NCBI RefSeq assembly: GCF_001704415.2
Contig: NC_030826.1
Span: forward strand, 33,537,324 to 33,601,323
Length of the DNA stretch: 64,000 nucleotides
Source: Capra hircus
Taxonomy: Eukaryota; Chordata; Mammalia; Artiodactyla; Bovidae
Reading direction: 5' to 3'
A program made the translations under genes and the position numbers. The notes under the pieces are model-generated. The model did no database searches. It saw nothing but the letters and a program-made list of their open reading frames with translations, and had not been told where the DNA came from. Shown here one piece after another: positions 29,420 through 40,500 of this stretch (within the stretch, counting starts at the first letter, position 1; each line of letters opens with the position of its first letter).

Positions 29420-30119
29420 CTGTGCTTAGGTTTTGACCTCCTCACCTAGAAGCATTTACAGACTTAGGTGTCGGTTTGCTTGTAGACCTCTTTGTTTAAT
29501 TAATTTGACGCTCCCCTTGAGCAAATAGTTGGGTTCAGCAAACCACTTCATGTGCAGGTGTGACAGAAAGTGTCGAGAGGGGGTGTCCTTTTTGCTCCCT
29601 GGCTGGCTATGATCTGATGGGTCTGGGAGCATCCTTGGCCCTTCACACTAGCACGTCTGCCTCTCTAACAAGACCCACGTGAAGGACAGGAAGGCCGGGG
29701 TTTGCTCAGTGGGGGTCACTACAAAGATGATGCTGGGGTTGGGGAGAGAACTGCAGGTTCAGGGGTCATGGGGTTGCAAGGGACTGACCTACATTCATCA
29801 TCTCAAGTAGAACATGAGGAGGCAGGGGCATCATCTGGTAGCAGGAAGGAATGGCCAGGCCATAAAATGACCAGATGTGGAAAAGACTGAAAAAGCCAAA
29901 CCAGTGAAAAGTGAATGATATTCTGGCCCTCTCCCTCACGGCACACAGGGTCTCCCATCTGTGCCCCTCTGCCCACCACTGCCCGTCTCCTCCCCTCCCA
30001 CGCAGCGGCCTCTGCTGCCAGGCCCCCAGCCCTGGGTTTAGCTGGACTCCCTCCAGTCTTGCCCAGGCCTGGCCGAGTCCGCACTGACCTGAGCCTCCAG
30101 CCCCGCCTTCTCTCGGACC
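29420..30119. other. Intergenic, no gene seen
   Basis: No repeat or gene recognised; composition becomes GC-rich toward the candidate regulatory block at 30120. Confidence 0.4.
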
Positions 30120-30670
30120 AGCTCCACGCCCACACCCCCGAAGTTCCCGGAGAGAATCTGATTGGCCCAGCCCCGCCAAGGCGGCCAATAAACCTCGGTG
30201 GAGAGGCAGTCACGTGGCACAAGGACAGGCACGGTGGGCGGGGTCCCAGGGCCGGGTGTGTGTGGTACCGTGTGCTGCCCCCACGTGCTGCCCGTGCTCA
30301 CTCCGTAAGGATCCGGGGGCATCCAGGCCTTAGTAATCCCCGCCTGCTGCGCACCACACTGTTCTGACTTGAGTCTTCTTCTCAGTCGAGGCCCTTATTC
30401 CCCACGGGGCCACCTGCAGCCTGGGCTCAGCTTCCTGCTTGCTCTCCCACGTGGGCCCTGGAGACGGTGACGTTCTTGGCTGCCTTGACCTCGCTAAAGC
30501 CCGTTGTTTGGGGCCAGCCGCTCCAAACCTGCCGACCACAGTGGCCCGAGCTCGAGGTTCGCACTCAGAGGGCTGCCTGCAGCTGGGCGCCCAGTCCCTC
30601 AGCCCAGCCCCTTGGATGGTACAGACCCCGACTGTTGAGGCGGAGGAGTTCCCGCGGCCCTCTACGGGTA
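30120..30670. promoter_or_regulatory. Candidate promoter or enhancer with CCAAT boxes and E-boxes
   Basis: A GC-rich, repeat-free block in the ALDH3A1-SLC47A2 interval. It holds ATTGGCC (30161-30167) and GGCCAAT (30183-30189) as an inverted CCAAT pair, three CACGTG E-boxes (30211-30216, in GTCACGTGGC; 30282-30287; 30448-30453), a CRE-like TGACGTTC near 30468, and a strong donor CGG|GTAAGG (GT at 30668). It may be an upstream promoter with an untranslated exon for SLC47A2 (first coding exon 34587), a distal enhancer, or the start of a non-coding RNA. Motifs are seen; function is inferred. Confidence 0.45.
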
Positions 30671-32884
30671 AGGAGCTGCCTCCTGACCATTCGGCCCCAG
30701 GATAAGGCCTCCTGAGCTGGGCTGTCCTGGCCCAGCAGGCGCATCCTGAAGCCTCCAGTTCAGGAGGGGAAATGGCATCCAGGGTGGGGAGGCAGTAGCA
30801 GGCTCCTGAGCCCTGATAGCCGTGGCGGTTTCTGGAAGGACCATCTCAGGGACAGCTGGGGTTAGTGGTGAGAATCAGCAGTAGGCTCAGCTCAGGAGGC
30901 CCCTGCCACAGGGGACAGGCCTGGGAGAGGGGGTGCCATGGGGACTTGTATCTGTGAATATAAGAAGTAAGTGTTGAGCTTGGTGCCTCTGAAGCTCTTC
31001 ATCTTTGTCGAGGGAAGTAGTTGGGGGTCGGCTAGGGCCGTAGTGTGCTGGGTGAGGTGGTGGAGGTGTCCAGGCCCATGTTCTGGACCCCAGCTGCTCT
31101 GGAGAAATCACCTGGGCGGGTGTCAAGGACACCTGGCTGAAGAATCCCCTGGTGCTAAAACCAAGAGGATGGTTCTCCTCCGTGGGGCACAGTGGCTGAA
31201 CACTGTCCCGGGCTCAGAGGAGGAGAGTAAACTGTTTCCTCAGTGGACTGCTGGTTGCTCAGGTGCCTTTAATTTAAGAAGATTCACAGACCCTTAGGCT
31301 TATGTGTGCTCCTCTGTATAAATGTTATACTTCAGTAAGAAGTTAAAGAAAAAGGGAAAAGAAGTTGCTGCCTGGGCCTTAATTAGGTCCGAACATCTGT
31401 GGTGAGACCTGGGTAGTGGTGTTTTTGGAAAAAGCTTCCCGGGTGATTCTAAAATGCAGTCACGGGTTAGAACTGCTGGTTTAACTCTGAATTTGATGTC
31501 TCCAGTACATTCTGGTAAACTTCTCCCCAGGCAGATATTTAACTCAGAAGGTCCCCTAGGAGGGTCTCCAGTCACTGTTAAGGCTTGACCAGCCGGCTGT
31601 GTCCCCCCCACCCTTGCCAACCTTGGTGTTCATCAAGACCCGAGCCCAGACATTCCAGTGAAGTCTGGCTAGAGCAGGGAAGGGCAGGGGTGTGGAGGGA
31701 AGAAATGTCAGGAGAGGCAGAGAGGGAAGAGGCCACCACCCGAATCTAGGAGGTGGGGTTAGGGGGCGGTCGGAGTGGCCTCAGGCATTCAGATGTCAGT
31801 CTTGCTCAGCCATCCGTCCTTTGCCCTGAAGATGTGTGTGAAGCTGAGGGACCAGGCCAGAGTCTCTCACTCCCCAGAGGAGAGCTGGGGGTTTGGCGGT
31901 CACATGGCAGGGAGGAAGGAATCAGAGAGAGGGACTCTGGCCCCTGACTTGGGGTTGCAGGGCGCAGGGCAGCCCCAGGGCAAATAAAATAGCTTCAGGC
32001 CTGGTGAGGTGTAACCAAGCGAGGAGAGGCTTGCAGGGGCTGGCCCTGGCTGTGCCTGGCAGGTCACTGGGTCATCAGTTCCCAGAGGGCGGGGCTCGTA
32101 GGCCAGACGCACCCCCAGGGGGACTGTCTTCCTGCTGCTGCAGGAGTTGCAACCAGAGTCAGGGTCCCCTTGCGATGGCTCTGTGCTGGTGCTGGCTACA
32201 GCTGGTCTGTGGTGAGAGGGTCTCTTGAGCCCACCCCTCCCCCCCGCTGAGATGGCTAGGCCAATTCATCCAGGTCACTGGCTTCTGGCTTGCTTCCATA
32301 TGTGCTTCCTCACTGAGCCCTTCTGGGCACACTCCAGCACCTCATGGCACAATGAGGCTGCAGGGCACCGGAACTGGCTCCAGCGGAGGCATCCTCTCCT
32401 TAGTTGGATGCCTTCCCAACCCCAGGGTGTGTTGGGGGCTGGCAGTGACTCTCCACCCTTTCCCTTCACCACCCCCACCAGTCCTGGGACCTGAGAGCTT
32501 TGGGTCCTTTTTCTCTCTGAGGGTCCTGGGCAGGTCTGAGCTCCTCCCTGCTCTGCCCTTGCTCAGGGTGCGGCCTGGGTGTTGGGCCTTAGGGGAGAGG
32601 ATGGAGGTGGGACCGTGGAGGAGCCGGGTCCCCAGGGTGCAGGGTTTCCAGCTCCTCCCACTAGGAGGTGGATGCTGCTTCCTTTCTCGAGCTTGGGCCA
32701 GGTGACCTTGGACCTTCCCGCTGCCATCCTGGAATGTTCCCTTGTCAGGCCAGCTCCGAGCCATGAGATGCCAGACTGCCCAGAGAGGCCCCGTGACAGA
32801 AGATGGAGCCCCAGGGAATCACCTGCTGACCACAGGCACCCACGGCAGACAATCCCACTTGGGTGAGCCTCGGGGTGAATACAG
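30671..32884. other. Intergenic upstream of SLC47A2, no gene seen
   Basis: GC-rich, no recognised ruminant SINE. Open frames on both strands lack family features. Confidence 0.4.
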
Positions 32885-33016
32885 ATAGTTATTCAGTTGC
32901 TCGGTCATGTCTGACTCTTTGAGACCCCATGGACTGTAGCACCCCCCAGTACCTCTGTCCTTGGGGTTCTCCAGGCAAGAATACTGGAGTGGGTTACCCC
33001 TTCCTTCTCCAGGGGA
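32885..33016 (-). mobile_element. Bov-tA-type SINE fragment
   Basis: TTCAGTTGCTCGGTCATGTC to TTCCTTCTCCAGGGGA. Confidence 0.85.
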
Positions 33017-34586
33017 CACAGAGACACAGGTGCGATAAAAACACCAGCCCGATGCTCCCAGCAGCCCACGTGATATAAATGGTGGCTGATTAAAGACACT
33101 TGAGTTTGGGGTGCACAGGTGACACCATTGTTATCTGTTCAGCATCTCATCCTTTTGGAGAACCAACCTGCCCCTCCAGGTGGTCCCCAGCACCCCCTAT
33201 CCCACCCTCCCCCTCCTGTTGCCATCCCAGGTTGACTCTGCCCCAGTCTTCCAGAGATCTGGCTCTGAGGGTGAAGGTGTTCAGAGCTTAATCATCTCAT
33301 GGACTTGCCCTTAAAAACCCAGATTTTCTCATTCTAGTCACTCAGCTTCTTTCCAGATCACCTGCCAATGCTGACCCCCTCCACACTCTCTCTCCCCTTC
33401 CTGTTTATTAGTTTCTCCTGTTTCCACCCAATAACCATGATTGACAAACGTTGCCAGAAGGGAAGAAGTGGCGAGGCATGCTCCCAGAGCCAGGCGATTG
33501 CGGGGCAGGTTCTCACCTGAGAAGGGAGAGAGTCCCAAAGTCCTGGGGTCTGTGGCCCCGTCCCTGAGAATTGAATCGCTGCTCCTCTCTGCTGTGGGGG
33601 GCGGGGTCTGAGACCAAGGACACAGGGCAGAGGCTGCGCAGCCACCCCTGAGGGTGGGGGCCATGGAGAGGGGCGTCCTCACCTTGCCAGGGGACCCCAC
33701 GTGGGACTGGGTGACCACTCTGCTCCGAGACTCTGTGCCAGTTCACCCAGGCTGAAATCCTGGAAAACCAAACCTGGGCCCAAGCCCACAGGCCCTGAGC
33801 GTGGTGCTGGCTGGATTTGCATCACCCCAACAGTAGTGGGGTCTTCGTAGAAAGAGGCTGAAAGTGGAGTTCTGAAAGTCAGCACCCGGGCAGCCCCCAC
33901 CCTGGGGGAGCAGTCCCCACACGGGTGGAAGGGCAGGGGTTCCTATGCCCCACCCCGCCCACCTCACCTCACTTCCTTGCTCCTGTGAGCAGCAGGGGGC
34001 AGAGAGCATGGAGGGGGACATGGAGTCAGTTGTGAGTTTTCATCATACAAATTCTGGGGGATATTTGCAGATCCTCAGCCAAGGACCTGCTCCCTGGACA
34101 GTGGGCTGACCCTGACCTGCTTAGTACCCTGGGGAGCACCAGGGAAACCCAGAACCCTGTGGGCTAGACCACTGAATGCCCTCCATCTGTGGGGCAGGGA
34201 ACCCCTTGTCAGAAGTGACCCCAGACCCCTATTCCCCAACCCCCCTTGGGACCCTTTTGAGTGTGTCTCTCTTTTTACCTGGACAGAGAGTCCTTGGCCC
34301 CCTCAGCCCCGTCTCACACCTGCACTTCCTGGGCCTTTGCTGCCAACCCCCTGGAATGGGGTCAGCACGGTGACTCTGGGTGCCCAGACCTCTGTCCTGT
34401 CCATGGCTAGTGGGTCGGGCCACAGGCCTGGCGTGCACAGGGGGCAGGGCTGGTCCCATGGGTGGTAGTGGCCCCTCCTCTGCCCCTTACTCATTAGCCA
34501 GGCTGTACGGTTACCCTGGCTGGCTGGATGAGGCTGGCTGAGAAGGTGCTCAGGCGTGCAGGGTGGCTGGGTGGCCTGGGCTTGGA
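33017..34586. other. SLC47A2 upstream flank
   Basis: No repeat or other gene recognised. Should include the proximal promoter of SLC47A2; no TATA box is seen just before 34587. Confidence 0.4.
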
Positions 34587-37500
34587 ATGGACAGCCCCCA
34601 GGACACCGTCCCCCCAGGCCGAAGGAGTCGCTGCCCTGCCCTCCGCAGGCTGGTCCCCGTTGGCTTTGGAGCTGAGGCACGGACGCTCTTCGTCCTTTCT
34701 GGACCCCTGGTAAGGAGGCGGAGGTGAGGCGCTGACAAGGCAGGGGGCAGGGGCTGCTGGAGGCCTTCCCCAGAAATCACCCACAGTGACGGTGTCCAGG
34801 TGGCACCAGGGGCCACCACCCAGAGCCTGGCGGGGTCTGACCTCTCTCAGCGGCTGGCAGCCCTCTCCCCCCACCATCAGAGGGACTAGGTGTGTCCTTC
34901 AGGAACCCACGGGGAGGCTGGCCGAAAGGCCCAAGAGGCCAAGGGGAGCCCAGGGGTGCCTGCACGGGCGTTGCACTGGAAGAGGGGCCTTTGCCCATTT
35001 ATTTTCAAAGGCAAAATGGCTCCAGGTACATTTTTTTTTCTGACCATAAAGACTGCTAAATATGTGCTCCTTGTAAGAGTTTGGACCACAGTAAAAGAAG
35101 ACTCCTTTCCAATCCCACCACATGGACAGAGGCTTCCTAGGGTTTTGATGTCTTTAACTCCGCTCCTCTGTGTTTGCATGCGGCCTGACAAGATGGTTAC
35201 AGTAACATCACCAGCTGTGCCCACTCCAGCGCCCCTGCTGGGGAACCAGAGCTCAGGAGTTGATGCTGTTGCCCCGTGGGGTGGGGGCAGGACCCGGGCC
35301 TTCTGCCACCCAGCCTCAGCCACACTGTCGCTCCTCCGCTGTGGGCGACTCGCCCTGTGGCCCAGAGGGGCTTCTTGAGGATCAGGGCCTGGAGAGCCTC
35401 TTGCCAGGAGCTGGGCTGTGAGCAGGGCCCTCGATCTTGGCCCCGGCCTTCAGTTCCTCTTCCAGATGCTGAACTTCATGGTCTATGTCGTGAGCACGGT
35501 GTTCTGTGGACACCTGGGCACGGTGGAGCTGGCGGCAGTGACCCTCTCGGTGGCCGTGAGTACAGCCAGGACCTTCTCCCCTGGGCTCCTGGGAGAAGAC
35601 GTGGCCTGAGAGCACAGCTGGACCTCCGAGCACACCCCATGCACAGGCCCGGCCGGGGGGGTCTCCCGCTGCTGGGCAGTCCCCTGGCTACAGGGTCCCC
35701 CGTCGGTTTCCTCCTGAAAGCCTGTGTTCTCTCCTGTGTGTGGCTTCAGTTTGTCAACGTCTGTGGAGTTTCCATCGGGTTTGGCTTGTCCTCGGCCTGT
35801 GACACCTTGATGTCCCAGGTAGGTGGGCCCCCGGGCAGGGCCAGAGCCAGTCCCACAGCTGCTGCAGAAAGGGTAGGGCTGGGCACCCACCCGAGGCCCC
35901 CCAGTGGCCCCCGCATCTGGGAACCTGTCAGGCAGGCCTCTGGGGGGCAGCTGTCCTTGTACACCCACCCCCAGGGACCACGTGCTCTAGGGACCAGCCC
36001 CTCCCCTTGCCAGGGTGGCCAGGCAAGAGAGCTCTGGAATGAAAGACAGTCCTCCGACCTTGAGTCCTCTGACTTTGACCTTGAATCCTCTGGCCCTGTG
36101 TACTGAGGGCACACAGAGGGGGCCTGCTGTCCTCGGGGGGGCCCACCACCCGGAGGGGCTCAGCTCCGGGGGCCTGGGACTCACGGTGGGCCTGGCTGCT
36201 GCTAACTCCCCAGGGAGACTCGCATGCGCTGGTGCTTCAGGGATGGTGGGGGGTGGGCAGTGCCTCCCCCATCAGGAGTCATGGGAGTACTGGGCACTGT
36301 GGGTGGACAGGGGCTGGAGTTCTGCAAATGGCCGCTGCGGTCACTCTGAGCCGCTGAGCCCCTCAGATGAAGCCCCGGGTAGGGACTGGGGAGTGGTGGA
36401 GGGCTGCCCAGCGCACCCGCCCCCCCCCCAAAGCCGGCCAGCGGAGGGCAGGCGTGGGGCGGGCATTACTCCTGTGTTCCAGAGCTTCGGCAGCCCCAAC
36501 AAGAAGCACGTGGGCGTCATCCTGCAGCGGGGCGTGCTGGTGCTGCTGCTCTGCTGTCTGCCCTGCTGGGCGCTCTTCCTCAACACCCAGCTCATCCTGC
36601 TGCTCTGCAGGCAGGACCCGGCCGTGTCCAGGTGCGCTGGGCCGGGCAGGGTCATGTCACCCCGGGAGGCCCAGCCCAGCCGGTGCTGCTCTCTCTCTGG
36701 GTCTCCAGCCTTCTCATGGGGGCTTGGTCTGGGGACTCTCCCCCACAGCATGCTGCTCCAGCTGTGGCCAGCAGGGGGCAGACCACAGCCCATTTTAATT
36801 GAGAAAAGGCATTTGTATGGGATTTGTTTGCATCTGGTTGAGCCCTGCAGAGGCTTTGGAAGCAGTGACATGTGCACACCCCACACCACAAACAGTGGGA
36901 ACAGGACCGAACCCCATTTCTGAGGAATTACACACTGTGTTGTTAACGTAGGATGTGTTTCCTCCTCGGAATAGCTCCCTCGTTTCCTGTTATGTGCACT
37001 TCGTGTAGTTAATTCTTAATGTGATAGAATCTTGTTTTCCCCCTTACAAACCACACATCACCCCGAACTGAAGTTCCCCAGCCCTGAGACCCTGTGTTTG
37101 GGTCCTTTGGTTCTTGGGCCCCGCCTCCTGGCACCCCACCCCCACCGAGGTTCCAGATGCCTCTGGGGGTCTTGTTTTCGAGGCAAAGTCTGCCAAACCT
37201 TTCCCCACACCCAGGGCATAGGCTGCTCGGCTCAGAGCCTGGTTCTTTCTCCTGCAGGCTGGCCCAGGAGTATGTGCAGGTCTACATCCCAGGCCTGCCG
37301 GTGAGTTGTCTTATGGAGCTTGGATCCTGACCCCCCACCAGCCAGGCGCCCCTCAGCCCTCATGGTGGTGGCCAGAGGGGCCGGAGAAAACTTCACAGTG
37401 TGGTCGGTGGTTGGTGCACATTGAACTTTTAAAAAGTAGCACAACACCTTTTTCTGGTTAGAAAACCATTTACAGGAGAGATTCTGGAAAGCCTGGGGAA

Positions 37501-40500
37501 GAAAACTTTCAAATCTTCCGTGATCCTACTACCCAGAGAAAAGAGGTTAATCTCTCTCCAGGGCTGTTTCTCTTCATGAGTGTGTGTGTTATCAAACACA
37601 GAACCACACCTGTAGTGGGAGATGCAGCCAGTGTGTGCATGTTGTTTCGTAAGCCACCTTTTCCCTCTCAAATATATCATTAGTCAGTCTCTGCTGCTGC
37701 TGCTAAGGCGCTTCAGTCGTGTCCGACTCTGTGCGACCCCAGAGACGGAAGCCCACCAGGCTCCCCCGTCCCTGGGATTCTCCAGGCAAGAACACTGGAG
37801 TGGGTTGCCATTTCCTTCTCCAGGGCATGAAAGTGAAAAGTGAAAGTGAAGTCGCTCAGTCGTGTCTGACTCTTAGCGACCCCATGGACTGCAACCTACC
37901 AGGCTCCTCTGTCCGTGGGAGTTTCCAGGCAAGAGTACTGGAGTGGGGTGCCATTGCCGCCTTTAGATATGCTCAAATCTCTGTCCACGATACCCATTTC
38001 AAAGGCCCCACAGTATCCCCCCCTTTGCCATGACTTATTAACCAGTTCCCATGTGTTGGGTATTTAGGTTGTTTGCAGTGGTCACTCTTATAAATTAGGT
38101 TGTGATCAACATTCTTGTAGAAAAATCTTTGTGAATGTCTGTAATGATGCCTTATTGGAATTGGAGTTGCTCTGTCAGTGGCTTTTGATACTGGTTTGTA
38201 TCATTTCTACTCTCCAGAACAATATTCTCATCAGCACAGAGTATTATGAAAATGTTTTCTCCAATTAGAAATAGGTTATTTTAACATGCACTTTATTGCA
38301 AATGAATTTGAGTGTTTTTTCATATCTTTGATCATTTGTTTTCCTTCTGTGAATCGCCCACATCCTTTGCTTATGTTAGTGGATTAATCTCTCCCTAATT
38401 ATTTTAACTCATTAAATAATATCTCACTCCTTTGGCATATGTGTCACAAACGTTTTTCAGTTGCCTTCTAATTCTTTGATACTTTTTTCTTAAAGAATTT
38501 TTAATGTGTACATAACAGATCCATAAATCCCATCCTTTATGATGTCTGTCTTTGATGAGCTTAAGAACAGTCACCCCATCTCAGGATTATAGAAGCATTT
38601 GCCTTTATTTTATTTGAACTTTTTAATGGTTTCTACTTTTGTGTTTAGGACTGTAATCTTTCTAAGATGTTTTCTAAGAGTCGTTGTTGAATGTTCTTTC
38701 TCTGTTAATTTATTGAATATTAAGTAAGCAGTCCATCCACACAGGTAAGTTTCTGAGATTTGAGCCCCACCCAGTGGTCCATGTGGAGAAAGCGATGGCA
38801 CCCCACTCCAGTACTCTTGCCTGGAAAATCCCATGGACAGAGGAGCCTGGTAGGCTGCAATCCATGAGGTCGCTAAGAGTCGGACACGACTGAGCAACTT
38901 CACTTTCACTTTTCACTTTCATGCACTGGAGAAGGAAATGGCAACCCACTCCAGTGTTCTTGCCTGGAGAATCCCAGGGATGGGGGAGCCTGGTGGGCTG
39001 CCACCTATGGAGTCACAGAGTCGGACACGACTGAAGCGACTTAGCAGCAGCAGCAGTGGTCCATGTGTCCACTCGGGACTCATGGCTGCACGGCGTGATT
39101 TGCTGTGGTTCAGTGGACGTGTCACCACGTGGCAGGCTGTCTCAGGGGAGCCCACCTTTCTGTCTCTGCCCCACTCTATCCCCCCTCGCTCTGCCCCCTC
39201 TGCCTTCCCTTGCTCTGCCCACCCACCATCCTCCCTTGCTCTGCCCCGCTCTATCCTCCCAGCACCAGTGACAGAGCTCTTGATGGGCCTGGGAAGGGGG
39301 GGGTGGGATGAGTTCAGGGTGCCCATAGGGGACACCAGGCCTGTCAGGGAGCCCCAGCCACACCCTCCCATCTGGAAGCCTAGTGCCATGACTTTTCTGG
39401 GGCTCCAGATTTCTCCTGTATCATGGAAACCACCTGAAATTCTGGTCTTTCTCCTCCAAAGCTTTGGCTCTTTAGACCAAGTGAAGGTATCTTGTCCAAC
39501 AGGGCCCCTGGGGCTGGGTCAGGGGAAACTTCCAAGTTATCACTATGGTAGCCACTTTATCAAATCAACAAAACCCCTCCCTCCCAGACAAAGATGCTGC
39601 CAAACGTAACTCCCTGTGGGATAAGAAGCATCACGTGTCTTAGTCATGATGCTAATCCAACTCTTGGAACTCTTAAATGTGCCAAATGCTGTTTTGTAAG
39701 CACTTTTGCAATATTAGCATTGCGTATAAATGTATGTATAAATAGCAAGGATTCACATGCACAGTATTATCCCCTTTTTAGGTGAGGAAACTGAGGCAAG
39801 AGAGGTTAAGTAAGTGGCCTAAGGCCACACTGCTCACAGGAGGCACAGAGCCAGTACCTGAATCCAATGGCACACTCTTGCTGACTGTGCAGTCCTGAAG
39901 AGAGGTGGAGGGCTGCAGGGAGGGTGGGCAGGGGCCACAGGCCTGGGCCAGGCTTTGACAGGGCAGGAAGCTCAGGGAAATGCCCTCAAGACAGACACAC
40001 ACACAAGCAGGCCCCCTCTGTCCTCCATGGACGACTCTGAGGTCTCCACCCTGCTCTGCAGAGGCTGCTGGTGGCCTCCACCCTCCCCCCACTGCCTCTG
40101 CCCAAGGCCTCTCCACCCAGAGTGTTGTCTCTGGCAGCCAGAGACAAGTCCTAGGGTGGCCCCGACCTGCGGGCTCTGGTGGCCCTTCTGTGAACAGGCC
40201 TGGTTGGTGGCCAGGGGCCCAGTCCCTCTCGTTCTTGCCAGAGCACTGGAGCCCCTCTCGGGTCCACCCTCCCTGCCCGCTGGCCCCATCCTGGCACCAC
40301 CCCTCAGGCAGGGCAGGGGCACAGGCCAGCAAGGTGCATATCTGTGGGTCGGGACACACTCTGGTGAAGCAGCTGCCCCACACTCATCTCAGCAGTGTCT
40401 GTTCTTGTCCATGTGGAGGTGTTGTTTACTTGTGTCTGTGTGCTTATTTACACAGGCAAATTTTCTCTACAGCCTGCAGGCCAAGTACTTGCAGAATCAG

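Noticed and set aside
35276..36106. Open frame of 276 codons on the plus strand
   Set aside because: Runs through SLC47A2 exons 2-3 and introns in the wrong frame; GC-rich read-through.
36015..36923. Open frame of 302 codons on the plus strand
   Set aside because: Mostly intron; only the part from 36483 ([12 protein letters not shown]) is real SLC47A2 exon 4.
38938..39609. Open frame of 223 codons
   Set aside because: Begins inside a BovA2 SINE and continues in intron sequence.
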